13,838 nucleotides of DNA from CAYNEL01 sp964396225 (GTDB taxonomy: Bacteria > Patescibacteriota > Minisyncoccia > Moranbacterales > UBA1568), in NCBI GenBank assembly GCA_964396225.1, contig CAYNEL010000027.1, forward strand, positions 1-13,838, read 5' to 3'. The translations under genes were made by a program, and so were the position numbers. Shown here one piece after another: positions 6,749-13,838 of the stretch; within the stretch, counting starts at the first letter, position 1; each line of letters starts with the position of its first letter. The notes under the pieces are model-generated. The model was not told the DNA's origin. It did not search any database and saw only the letters and a program-made list of their open reading frames with translations.

Positions 6749-8575
6749 TTATTCGTCCGTTGGCTCCTCTTGCTCGGTGTCGGCCGGAGCGCCCTGGCGT
6801 GACCACCAGGACTTCCAGGTGTAGCGGGCCGGCACCCCGGGCGCCGGTTTGTTCGAGACTTCCGCCGGCTGGATGACCTCGCGGATGTCCGTGACGGCCG
6901 AATCCTTGGGGGCCAGGCGGTAGAGGGTGAGGGTGCCGAAGTCCCGCTCCTCAGCGATGTCGAAACGGTCGAGATAGCGCGAGACGAGGGCGTCCCGGTC
7001 GGACTGGGTGCGGTAGACGAGGAAATACCAGCCTTCGAGATAGACCCGTTCCATCTTCCAATCGGCCGACCGGACAGCGGCGCCGCGCTCCTCGACGAGG
7101 AAGGAAAGCGCCCGCAGGTGTTGCGACTGGGCGTGGAGGTAGACTGGCCAGCGGTTCTCGATCCGGAAACGGGCGATATGGTCGGCCACCAGTTCCTGTT
7201 GTTCCAGGGTGACGCGGGTCCTCTCCTTGAGCACCCGGTCGCTCTCGATCTCGAAGAACTCATAAGGGGCCCGGCGGTACTCCGTGAAACGTTCGGCCAC
7301 CGCGAGGAGATTGTGGGTTATGAGGAGGGCGAGACCGATCATGCCGAGGCCGAACACAGCCAGGTTGATCTCCATCGAACGGCGCGAGAAGCGCCGGAGC
7401 GTTTCCCAGGCAAGGCCGAGAAAGACGAACGGCAAAGGCGCCACCAGGAGGAGGAAGCGTTGGGAGAAGTCGAAGGCGAGCGAGATGAAGAGCCCGGCCG
7501 AGACGATCTGGACGATGAGCATGAGGACGATGAAGTCTTTCTTGCCGGCCTGTTCGGCCTTGAGAACGAAGGTGCGCCGGAGCATTCGGTAGAAGCCTAG
7601 TCCGAGGAAGACGGCGGCCAGCACTCCCCAGCCTACGCCCCGCCGGCAGTCCCAGTCGCAGGTGATGTTCCAGCCTTGTCCCCGGAGATCGAGGCCAGGC
7701 AGTTCCGCGTATTGGTAGCCGGAAAGCATCATCCAGTAGCCGTTGACCGTTACGCCGACCGCCTTGACTATCTTCTCGGGGAGGCGCCGCTCGGACTCGC
7801 CTGATTTCTCCGTGACGGCGGCGACGAACTCCTTCACATTGGCCCCGCCTGTCTCCAGGTCGTTCAGGACGACCGGCAGGTAGAGGAGAGCCAGGACGCC
7901 CGCGGCGAACAGCACCGCTTTTGCGCGAAGAGGCGGCCGACGGAAGACAAGGTAGAGGAGGAGAATGATCGGGAAGGTCACGAAGGCGAGGAAGTGGAGC
8001 TGCGTTGCCACGCCCCAACCGAAAGCCGAGAGCATGAGCCAGGCCGTCTGGCGGCCGAGCGTCGCCTCACGCGAGGCTTTGAGCAGTCCCCACCAGCCGA
8101 GCACCAGGAAGAACGGCAACGGATTGGGGTTCCAGGCGAAGCGGCCGTACACCACGAGGAAGAGGCTGACCGCCGCCAGGCCCGTCAGTCCGAGCGAGAC
8201 CGGCTTGGTGAAGTAGGTCCGGAGGAAGCAATAGAGGAGCGGGATGAAAGCGGCCGAGAGAAGCATGAAGAGCGCGGCCGTACCGGCAGGCGTGGGCCCA
8301 AAGAGGAGCCCGCTTACGTACTGGAGGTCGTAGAAAGCCGGTCCCAAACGGAGGAAGGTACCGGCGGCCCGCGGTCCGAGAAGAGGCAGCTCCTCAGGGC
8401 CGTTCTCAAGCGCCGGCAGGACCACCTGGATGTCGCGCGCCTGGTCGAGTTCGAAATGGAGCCAGTCGGAAAAATGCCAGGCTCGCAGGAAAAAGGCGGC
8501 CAGGGTCAGGCAGGTCAGGACGAGGGCGACGGAGCGCATGGGGTGTCTTTTGACGAGGGCTGGCAGGGCGTTCAT
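6749..8575 (-). CDS. GT-C fold membrane glycosyltransferase (GT39/ArnT-like)
   Basis: This 608-residue polytopic protein has about 10-12 hydrophobic segments up to roughly residue 440 and a soluble, probably extracytoplasmic, C-terminal domain of about 170 residues. The first hydrophobic segment (about 14-33) is followed by an acidic loop DWLHFELDQARD with E42, D44 and D48. This is the usual place of the catalytic acidic motif in first-loop GT-C enzymes such as ArnT, PMT and RgtA-type proteins. The RLGPAFYDLQY segment and the Trp- and Pro-rich fifth segment (NPNPLPFFLVLGWWGLL) also suit that group. GT-C enzymes use polyprenyl-phosphate sugars and transfer them to lipid, glycan or protein on the outer face. 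ATG 8575 is preferred to ATG 8581 because GGGAGG at 8584-8589 lies 8 bases before it, the best Shine-Dalgarno site in the window. The tail is acidic (ADTEQEEPTDE). The donor and acceptor are unknown. It is transcribed away from the other GT-C gene. Confidence 0.8.
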   Translation of the reverse strand: MNALPALVKRHPMRSVALVLTCLTLAAFFLRAWHFSDWLHFELDQARDIQVVLPALENGPEELPLLGPRAAGTFLRLGPAFYDLQYVSGLLFGPTPAGTAALFMLLSAAFIPLLYCFLRTYFTKPVSLGLTGLAAVSLFLVVYGRFAWNPNPLPFFLVLGWWGLLKASREATLGRQTAWLMLSAFGWGVATQLHFLAFVTFPIILLLYLVFRRPPLRAKAVLFAAGVLALLYLPVVLNDLETGGANVKEFVAAVTEKSGESERRLPEKIVKAVGVTVNGYWMMLSGYQYAELPGLDLRGQGWNITCDWDCRRGVGWGVLAAVFLGLGFYRMLRRTFVLKAEQAGKKDFIVLMLIVQIVSAGLFISLAFDFSQRFLLLVAPLPFVFLGLAWETLRRFSRRSMEINLAVFGLGMIGLALLITHNLLAVAERFTEYRRAPYEFFEIESDRVLKERTRVTLEQQELVADHIARFRIENRWPVYLHAQSQHLRALSFLVEERGAAVRSADWKMERVYLEGWYFLVYRTQSDRDALVSRYLDRFDIAEERDFGTLTLYRLAPKDSAVTDIREVIQPAEVSNKPAPGVPARYTWKSWWSRQGAPADTEQEEPTDE

Positions 8576-8583
8576 TTCCATTT

Positions 8584-8589
8584 CCTCCC
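8584..8589 (-). promoter_or_regulatory. Shine-Dalgarno site deciding the start of the GT-C gene
   Basis: Reading the - strand, GGGAGG lies 8 bases before ATG 8575 and only 2 bases before ATG 8581. The spacing favours 8575. It is the only strong Shine-Dalgarno match seen before any gene in the window. Confidence 0.7.
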
Positions 8590-8624
8590 GGGTTACAGTA
8601 CAATCAAGGCAAGCTGCTCCCCCT

Positions 8625-8654
8625 ATTTTACGCCGAGAGGGCGTGCTTCCGCAA
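8625..8654 (-). promoter_or_regulatory. Candidate promoter for the - strand GT-C gene
   Basis: On the - strand, TTGCGG (8654-8649), an 18-base spacer, then TAAAAT (8630-8625). The predicted +1 is near 8618, leaving a leader of about 43 bases to ATG 8575 that includes the GGGAGG site. The match is moderate. Confidence 0.5.
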
Positions 8655-8667
8655 TTATTGTGCCGCC

Positions 8668-10977
8668 ATGTCCCTGGGCCTCCTTATCCGGACGCATCTG
8701 CCGTTAGGCATCGTTTCCAGTCTCCTGGCGCTGACGATGTTCCTCTTCGTTCTCCCCAAAATCTTCCTCTGGGAGACGGCTTTGGTGCGCTCTTTCCATC
8801 CATTTCTCTATATCGGATTCGCCCTCCTCGGGGGGGTCCTCGTCTGGTATGCCGCTCGATTCGCCCGCGGGTGGCACGGGACGCTCGGCCTTGTGCTTCT
8901 CGGCGCCTATCCGGCGGTAGTGATCCTCCTGGTCGGGTTCGCGGTGTCCAGGCAGTTCCACTATCTCTTCAATATCGCCTTGGTCGGGTATGCCGTCCTG
9001 GCAGTCGTGTGGTTCGCCGTTCTCCGCCAGGCCGCTTCGCGCCGGCGCCGCGGGCCGGAGCACGTTCTCTTTCCACAGGACTGGTTCCGACGCCAGGGCG
9101 CCTTCGCCTGGGTTTTTCTGGTGGGCGTGTTCGGAGCGTACGCCTTTTTCGCGCTTCACGGCATCACCCGATTCGCCGCGGTGGACGAGCCACTTTGGCT
9201 GTTCCAGCGCATTCCCAAGACGTTCCATAACCTCGAGGACCTGAACTGGCATGGTACGGCGGTGAGCGACAAGCCGGGCGCCACGGTCGCCTACGTGGCA
9301 GGTCTCGGCTACGCCCTCGGGGAAAACCCCAAGGCCTACGAGCCGAAGAAGGGACCCGGCCGGACGGACACGCCCACGCGCCCCATCGAACCCCTCTACG
9401 CCGCTTTCCGCACTCCAGTGGCCGTTTTCACGGCATTTTCCCTGCTCTTTTTTTACTTTCTCGCGGAGCGTCTCTTCGGCCGATCGACCGCCCTCCTCGC
9501 CACTGCCTTCATCGGGACGGCCCCGCTTCTCATCGGCATCAGTCGCATCGTCAACCCGGATTCCCTGCTCTGGGTGTTCGCTCCGCTGTCCGTCATGGCT
9601 TTCCTGTTCTACCAGAAAAGCCGGTCGTTCTGGGCGCTTCTGGCGGCGGGAGTGTTGCTCGGTCTCGCTCTCCTCACCAAATACGTGGCCAACCTGCTCT
9701 TCGTGTTTTTCCTCGGGCTCCTCGTGGCCGAATACTGGTTCCGTTCGCCGGCCGAAGTGAGGCGGGGAGCGGCCGACTATGTCCGACGGGCCGCTCTCGA
9801 CTTCTGGTTGCTGATCCTTTTTGCTTTGGCCACCATCCTTGTCCTCTACCCGTATGCCTGGGTCAAGCCCGCCGTTCTCCTTCGTGCCACCCTTCTGAGC
9901 CAGGCTTTCGAAAGCGTCTGGCCGTGGTTCGTCGGCCTGCTGGTCCTCGTCTTCCTCGATTACCGTTTCCGTGACGGCCGCACCCTGGACGCCCTTCTTG
10001 GTTTCCTGGGACGCTTCCGGAGCCGGATCATCGGAGCCACCAGCCTGGTGTTTGCCGCCGCCATCGTGTTTGTGTTGGTCAACGTCTGGTCCGGCATGGC
10101 CTGGGTGGATTTCGAGGCCGTCCTCGCCTCGCCCAAGACGGCTTTTGACTCGGAGGGCTTTTTCGGCGTTTTCATCTCGAACTTCTACCCGCTGGTGTTC
10201 GGCCTCTCCCCTCTCGCCCTTGCCTGTTTCTCGGTCAGCCTCGGTTTCCTCTGGTGGCATCGCCGGAGCGCCGACTGGAGCATGCGGGTGCGCTGGTACC
10301 TCCTCCTCTTCATCTTTTTCTACTACCTCGGTTCGACGGTCAACGAAGTGGTGGCTATCGCGCGCTATCAGATCATGGTCTACCCACTGGCCTATCTCAT
10401 CGCCGCCTTGGGCGCCCTGGATGTGGCCCGCTTCGTCGTCCGCCGCCGTCCCAGCCTCGTCTTCCTGGCGCGGCCGGTCGGTGTCCTCGTCTTGGCTGTT
10501 CTGCTGGTTTCCCTCGTCCTGGTCCAGCCGCACTACCAGGCCTACGCTTCGGTCCTGCTGCCCAAACAGTACCAGCTCGACATCAAGGATATGGGCACAG
10601 GCAGCTACGAGGCGGCGGAATACTTAAATTCCCTCCCCGGCGCGGAGCAGCTCTCCATTTGGACGGACAAGAGCGGGGTATGCGCCTTCTTCCACGGTGC
10701 GGCCTGCCACAATTCGTTCAATTTCGACGTCCTGGCGAACGCCGGCATCGACTACGTGGTGGTGTCGTCGGGACGCGCTTCGCGCACGGACAACATGCTC
10801 TATTACCCGCTCCGGTCGCGCAAACCCCAACCTAACATTATCCGTTTTGACCGCTACTACGACGTGCCGGCCGAAGAGGCACTCTGGACGTTTGAGATCG
10901 ACGGCCGGTCCGGCAATTTTGTGAAAATCATCCCCTTCCGGACGGAGTGGACCGGGGACGCGAGCCGTTTTGAATGA
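8668..10977 (+). CDS. GT-C fold membrane glycosyltransferase with extra N-terminal transmembrane domain
   Basis: This is a 769-residue polytopic protein. Residues 1-120 hold four hydrophobic segments (about 12-32, 46-64, 72-92 and 100-120) that precede the usual start of the family. An arginine-rich loop (RRRR at 125-128) follows. Then come a fifth segment (145-165) and the loop TRFAAVDEPLW with D173-E174, which matches the catalytic acidic motif after the first segment of GT39/PMT-type enzymes. DKPGATVAY (201-209) occupies the place of the HxPP-like motif, and ISRIVNPDSLLWVF is the typical small fourth-segment motif. About ten further segments follow, then an outward C-terminal domain of roughly 150 residues. 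The likely reaction is transfer of sugar from a polyprenyl-phosphate donor to an outer-face acceptor. No Shine-Dalgarno site precedes ATG 8668, but a TATTGT element at 8656-8661 would place +1 at the start codon. Its stop lies 10 bases from the stop of the converging gene. Confidence 0.8.
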   Translation: MSLGLLIRTHLPLGIVSSLLALTMFLFVLPKIFLWETALVRSFHPFLYIGFALLGGVLVWYAARFARGWHGTLGLVLLGAYPAVVILLVGFAVSRQFHYLFNIALVGYAVLAVVWFAVLRQAASRRRRGPEHVLFPQDWFRRQGAFAWVFLVGVFGAYAFFALHGITRFAAVDEPLWLFQRIPKTFHNLEDLNWHGTAVSDKPGATVAYVAGLGYALGENPKAYEPKKGPGRTDTPTRPIEPLYAAFRTPVAVFTAFSLLFFYFLAERLFGRSTALLATAFIGTAPLLIGISRIVNPDSLLWVFAPLSVMAFLFYQKSRSFWALLAAGVLLGLALLTKYVANLLFVFFLGLLVAEYWFRSPAEVRRGAADYVRRAALDFWLLILFALATILVLYPYAWVKPAVLLRATLLSQAFESVWPWFVGLLVLVFLDYRFRDGRTLDALLGFLGRFRSRIIGATSLVFAAAIVFVLVNVWSGMAWVDFEAVLASPKTAFDSEGFFGVFISNFYPLVFGLSPLALACFSVSLGFLWWHRRSADWSMRVRWYLLLFIFFYYLGSTVNEVVAIARYQIMVYPLAYLIAALGALDVARFVVRRRPSLVFLARPVGVLVLAVLLVSLVLVQPHYQAYASVLLPKQYQLDIKDMGTGSYEAAEYLNSLPGAEQLSIWTDKSGVCAFFHGAACHNSFNFDVLANAGIDYVVVSSGRASRTDNMLYYPLRSRKPQPNIIRFDRYYDVPAEEALWTFEIDGRSGNFVKIIPFRTEWTGDASRFE

Positions 10978-10987
10978 GCCTTCCGTT

Positions 10988-11935
10988 TCAGGCGGGCGTG
11001 GTTCCGAGAGGCGTCCCCGACGCCTCTTTCTTTTCGGTCAGGTAGAGCGGGAGCCCAAGGAAACTGAGAAACATCTGGACGACCCGGCCGGTGAGGGCCG
11101 CGGTGACGGCCAGGGCGGGGTCCAGCCCGAGGAGGCCGAAGAAATAATAGTAGGCCCATTCCTTTAGGCCGATGTTGTTGATGGTGATCGGCAGGCTGGA
11201 GACGATGCTGATGACGAAGATGGCTCCCAGAAAAGGGATGAAGGGCGGCGTCTCACCGAGCGCGAAAAAAAGGAGGTAGCCGGAGAGTCCTACGCCCACC
11301 AGGTTGAAGAGCGCCCCGAGGCCGAGAGTGGCGACCCAGAAGTCCTTCCCTTGGGTGCCGAAGGCGGTGAGCGCTTCCCTGAAACGGGCCAGCCTTCCCG
11401 CTGGGACGGGAAGGCGTCGGAGGAACGGGAAGAACAAGGCCGCGAGGAGTCCGGAGGCCAGGACGACGAGGGCGAGGCGCCAGGTCGGATGGGAGACGGT
11501 GACCGGGAACGCCGCGAGCAGGCACAGCGTCGCCAGGACCATGGTGCCGAGGAGCCCGGTCAGGCGATCGAACATGACGGTGGCGAAGGCGGGTGCTAGG
11601 GAGTCATTCCGGCGGCCGAGGCGGAGCGCCCGGTAGGTGTCGCCGCCCACGAAGGAAGGCAGGAAGTTGTTTACGAACGTGCCAGTGAGATAGAGCGCGT
11701 AGGCGCGTCGGAAGGCCAGATCGAAACCGACGGCCCGCGCGATGATGCGCCACTTCCAGGCCGAGAGAAGCATGCTGGCCAGGATGAGGAGGATGTAGAG
11801 GACGAGAAATCCGGGACGGAGTCCGCCCAAACGCTCGATCACCGCTTCCCAATCGAGACGGAAAACGAGCCACCACAGGAAGGCCAGGGTCAGGCCGGTT
11901 TTCAGGGCGGTGTTGAGGCGCGTGCCGGACGACAT
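10988..11935 (-). CDS. UPF0104/LPG-synthase-type (YbhN/AglD-like) membrane protein
   Basis: This 315-residue integral membrane protein has about 8 hydrophobic segments. It carries the family signatures. One is TGTFVNNFLPSFVGGDTYR, where N90, P93-S94 and GGD (97-99) match the conserved 'N..LPS..GGD..R' loop. The next is MFDRLTG (F122-D123-R124). The last is LPITINNIGLKEW near residues 248-260, where G256 and E259 match the 'P....GG.G..E' region. Length matches the membrane-only family of 300-340 residues; the aminoacyl-transferase domain of MprF is absent. Members include the membrane part of MprF, archaeal AglD and YbhN. They are linked to flipping or modifying lipids and lipid-linked sugars, and are frequent in glycan loci. 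The start is 7 bases after the GT4 stop and has no Shine-Dalgarno site, so it is probably the last gene of the - strand operon and translationally dependent on the GT4 gene. The substrate is unknown. Confidence 0.85.
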   Translation of the reverse strand: MSSGTRLNTALKTGLTLAFLWWLVFRLDWEAVIERLGGLRPGFLVLYILLILASMLLSAWKWRIIARAVGFDLAFRRAYALYLTGTFVNNFLPSFVGGDTYRALRLGRRNDSLAPAFATVMFDRLTGLLGTMVLATLCLLAAFPVTVSHPTWRLALVVLASGLLAALFFPFLRRLPVPAGRLARFREALTAFGTQGKDFWVATLGLGALFNLVGVGLSGYLLFFALGETPPFIPFLGAIFVISIVSSLPITINNIGLKEWAYYYFFGLLGLDPALAVTAALTGRVVQMFLSFLGLPLYLTEKKEASGTPLGTTPA

Positions 11936-11942
11936 ACGGGTT

Positions 11943-13103
11943 TCAGCGTTTGGCGGCGGAACGATAGGCCTCGAGGTAGGCGTCCGCGACCAGTCTCCAG
12001 TCCAGGGTCTCGGCCAGGCGGCGGCTCGCCTCCCCCATCCGTCTGTGGCGCTCCGGGTCGGCGGCCAGGGCGGCCAGTCTGTCGGCGATATGGGCCGCGT
12101 CCCGGAAACGGACGAGATAGCCGTTCTCCCCGTCCCGGATGAGTTCCTCGGCGCCGCCGGTGGGTGTCATCACCACCGGCAGGCCGGAGGCCAGGGCTTC
12201 GAGGAGGTTGTTGCTCATGCCTTCGTTCAGCGACGGGAACAGGAAGACGTCGGCGGCCCGGTAGTAACGAGGCAGGTCGGCATGCGGGATGTGGCCGACG
12301 AAAGAAACCGCCTGGCCGAGGGAGAGGGCTGCTGCCTGCTCCTTGAGCTCCGCTTCCGCGCCTCCGTCGCCGCCGGCGATGAGGAGACGGGCCGCCGGGA
12401 ATTTTTTCCGGAAAGCGGCGAACCCGTCGAGGGCGTAGCGGAAGCCCTTGCGCCGGTTGAGACGCGAGGCGGCCAGCACGGTGAACCGTCCGGCATCCCG
12501 GAGCTCGCTTTCGCCAGGCGAGAATTCGGCCGTGTCCACCCCGTTCCGGATGACGCCGATCTCCTGCGAGGGAGCGCTCCGGAGGGCGAGCGTCCGCAGG
12601 CCCTGGCTGTTGGAGATAACGGCTGCGGCCTGCCGCCAGATGCGCCGGATGAGGGGTCTTAAGACGGCATAGAGGGCGGTGAAGCGGTCGCTGTACCCGG
12701 GGACGTCCGCGCCGCGGAGGGAGACGATATAGGGCAGGCCGTGACGGCGTTTCAGGCGGTAGGCTAGGTAGCCGCACGGGACGGTGAAAAACGCATGGAC
12801 GCAGTCGTAACGGTGTTCGCGGGCCAACCCTTCAGCGAAACGGCCGGCGGCCCAGGTGTAACGGACGAGGTCGAGGGACGACTGGTGCGTCATGTGCTTC
12901 TGGTCCTTGCCGATGGGCAGGCGGTGGATGCGGATGCGGCCTTCGCCCAGGGTTTCCCGGTGGTACCGGTCGTCCACCGACGCGGTCACGAAATCCACCT
13001 CGAGCTCGGGCCTGGCCGCGTACTCGCGGAGGAGATAGAAGCTGGCGTTGCCCGCTCCCCCGCCGAGGGGCGGGTACTCGTAGTTGAAGAAAAGGACGCG
13101 CAT
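11943..13103 (-). CDS. Glycosyltransferase family 4 (GT-B fold)
   Basis: This 386-residue cytoplasmic glycosyltransferase has the full GT-B layout. The N-terminal acceptor domain begins MRVLFFNYEYPPLGGGAGN, with the glycine-rich acceptor/lipid-phosphate loop at residues 13-17. A linker carries VSLRGADVPG and the RNGVDTAEF motif (186-194), which is the usual GT4 domain junction. The C-terminal nucleotide-sugar domain has SRLNRRKGF (213-221), the LIAGGDGG strand, VSFVGH, and the catalytic EX7E motif as E294-GMSNNLL-E302, followed by ALASGLPVV and GGAEEL. Length is typical. The family retains stereochemistry and uses NDP-sugars, often to extend lipid-linked glycans. The UDP-glucose dehydrogenase gene lies 101 bases upstream on the same strand, so a UDP-glucuronate donor is possible but not shown. 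No Shine-Dalgarno site precedes ATG 13103; an inverted repeat lies 12 bases upstream of it. Confidence 0.9.
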   Translation of the reverse strand: MRVLFFNYEYPPLGGGAGNASFYLLREYAARPELEVDFVTASVDDRYHRETLGEGRIRIHRLPIGKDQKHMTHQSSLDLVRYTWAAGRFAEGLAREHRYDCVHAFFTVPCGYLAYRLKRRHGLPYIVSLRGADVPGYSDRFTALYAVLRPLIRRIWRQAAAVISNSQGLRTLALRSAPSQEIGVIRNGVDTAEFSPGESELRDAGRFTVLAASRLNRRKGFRYALDGFAAFRKKFPAARLLIAGGDGGAEAELKEQAAALSLGQAVSFVGHIPHADLPRYYRAADVFLFPSLNEGMSNNLLEALASGLPVVMTPTGGAEELIRDGENGYLVRFRDAAHIADRLAALAADPERHRRMGEASRRLAETLDWRLVADAYLEAYRSAAKR

Positions 13104-13115
13104 GGAGCAAGTTTC

Positions 13116-13128
13116 AATATCCGATATT
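13116..13128. repeat. Perfect inverted repeat upstream of the GT4 gene
   Basis: AATATC (13116-13121), one C, then GATATT (13123-13128) make a 6+1+6 palindrome, 12 bases before the GT4 start. It is AT-rich in a GC-rich setting. It could be an operator or part of a -10 region. A second short inverted repeat, CCCGA-GGG-TCGGG, lies at 13140-13152 and lacks the T-run of a terminator. Confidence 0.4.
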
Positions 13129-13204
13129 CAATTTCCAATCCCGAGGGTCGGGTTCAAACAGTGTCGTTTCGTTTGATCACGGCGGATAGCAGGGTTCCCC
13201 ATTT

Positions 13205-13837
13205 CTATACCCCGACGCCGCGGTAATTGAAGCCGGCCGCTTCGGCCTCGCTTCGGTCGAAGATGTTGCGGCCGTCCACGATGAGGTCGCCCTTCAGGAG
13301 TTCGCGGAGCCTGGAGAGTTCGGCGCTCCGGAATTCGTCCCACTCCGTGGCCACGACGAGGGCATCCGCGCCCCGGGCGGCCTCGTCGGCGGTTTTCGCG
13401 TAGCGGATGCCGGTGGCACCGAGCGCCGCGCGGGCGTTCTCCATGGCCACCGGGTCGAAAGCCCTGACCCGGGCGCCGTCCTTCCGGAGAGCGCGGATGA
13501 GCTCGAGCGCCGGGGCCTCGCGGACGTCGTCGGTGCGCGGTTTGAAAGACAGCCCCCAGACGGCGACAGTCTTCCCTTTGAGCGGGCCCAGTTCCTCCCG
13601 GAGGAGACGGTAGGGCTTCATCTTCTGGTGGCGATTGACCGCTTCCACGGCGGCCAGGATGCGGAAAGGCGTCTTCCATTGCTCGCCGGTGCGGAGGAGG
13701 GCTTGGACGTCCTTGGGAAAACAGGAGCCGCCGTAGCCGATGCCGGCGTAGAGGAAGCGCGAGCCGATGCGTTCGTCGAGGCCCATGCCTCGGGCCACTT
13801 CCTTGACGTTGCCGCCGGCCGCCTCGCAGAACGTCGC
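13205..13837 (-). CDS. ugd: UDP-glucose 6-dehydrogenase, C-terminal part (5' end outside window)
   Basis: The frame runs in from the right edge and ends at TAG 13205-13207, giving 210 residues of an enzyme usually about 430-450 long. The N-terminal Rossmann NAD domain is outside the window. The visible part opens in the central helix domain with VARGMGLDERIG. The catalytic signature GIGYGGSCFPKD follows, with the nucleophilic cysteine encoded at 13721-13723. Next come the NRHQKMK segment that contacts the sugar nucleotide, and the C-terminal UDP-binding domain with GLSFKPRTDDVREAP. The TDDVRE form points to UDP-glucose dehydrogenase rather than UDP-ManNAc dehydrogenase. The enzyme oxidises UDP-glucose twice with NAD+ to UDP-glucuronate, a precursor of acidic capsule sugars. 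It is the first visible gene of the - strand cassette and would feed the downstream GT4. The 101-base spacer to the GT4 gene holds the inverted repeats and no clear terminator. The family is very sure. Confidence 0.93.
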   Translation of the reverse strand, partial: ATFCEAAGGNVKEVARGMGLDERIGSRFLYAGIGYGGSCFPKDVQALLRTGEQWKTPFRILAAVEAVNRHQKMKPYRLLREELGPLKGKTVAVWGLSFKPRTDDVREAPALELIRALRKDGARVRAFDPVAMENARAALGATGIRYAKTADEAARGADALVVATEWDEFRSAELSRLRELLKGDLIVDGRNIFDRSEAEAAGFNYRGVGV

Positions 13838-13838
13838 G

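Noticed and set aside
8704..10533. 609-codon open frame antisense to the + strand GT-C gene
   Set aside because: The translation is almost all charged residues (E, D, R, G) with no fold signature, a typical mirror of a hydrophobic membrane protein read on the other strand.
1..13838. Mobile element, CRISPR, tRNA or defence island
   Set aside because: No transposase, integrase, direct repeats in array, tRNA-like cloverleaf or nuclease cassette was seen on reading both strands; the gene set is a surface glycan locus.

Overview
The window is GC-rich bacterial DNA, densely coding with no gene-free stretch over about 100 bases. It reads as one stretch of a cell-surface glycan locus. The organism cannot be fixed from this alone. 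Very short spacers, few Shine-Dalgarno sites, a possible leaderless gene and the gene mix fit an uncultivated bacterium, perhaps a GC-rich candidate-phyla (Patescibacteria-like) lineage. That placement is a weak inference. No tRNA, rRNA, CRISPR array, transposase or phage gene is visible.

Positions 1-6655 run on the + strand. They hold the C-terminal end of a GT4 glycosyltransferase, a divergent RtcB-type RNA ligase, a thymidylate-kinase-like P-loop kinase, and a Wzx-type polysaccharide flippase. The kinase and flippase follow RtcB with spacers of 19 and 2 bases. Next come a secreted right-handed beta-helix protein with a helical tail and a membrane-anchored purple-acid-phosphatase-like enzyme. 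Each of these last two has its own sigma70-like promoter. A bidirectional hairpin terminator (6701-6722) closes the block.

Positions 6749-10977 hold two unrelated-looking GT-C polytopic glycosyltransferases transcribed divergently from a short shared promoter region (8576-8667). One is on the - strand (608 aa) and one on the + strand (769 aa). Positions 10988-13838 form a - strand cassette, in order of transcription: UDP-glucose 6-dehydrogenase (its N-terminal part lies beyond the window), a complete GT4 glycosyltransferase, and a UPF0104/LPG-synthase-type membrane protein.

Together these suggest a pathway. UDP-glucuronate is supplied by the dehydrogenase. GT4 enzymes build a glycan on the cytoplasmic face and the flippase moves lipid-linked glycan across the membrane. 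The GT-C enzymes glycosylate lipid or protein acceptors on the outer face using lipid-linked sugars. The beta-helix protein and phosphatase act outside the cytoplasm.

The most unusual element is the RtcB homologue. Its metal ligands and nucleophilic histidine are all present. Two arginines beside the catalytic histidines, and two residues that read the guanine base in characterised RtcB, are replaced. It also sits, without a visible archease or RtcR, inside a glycan locus.
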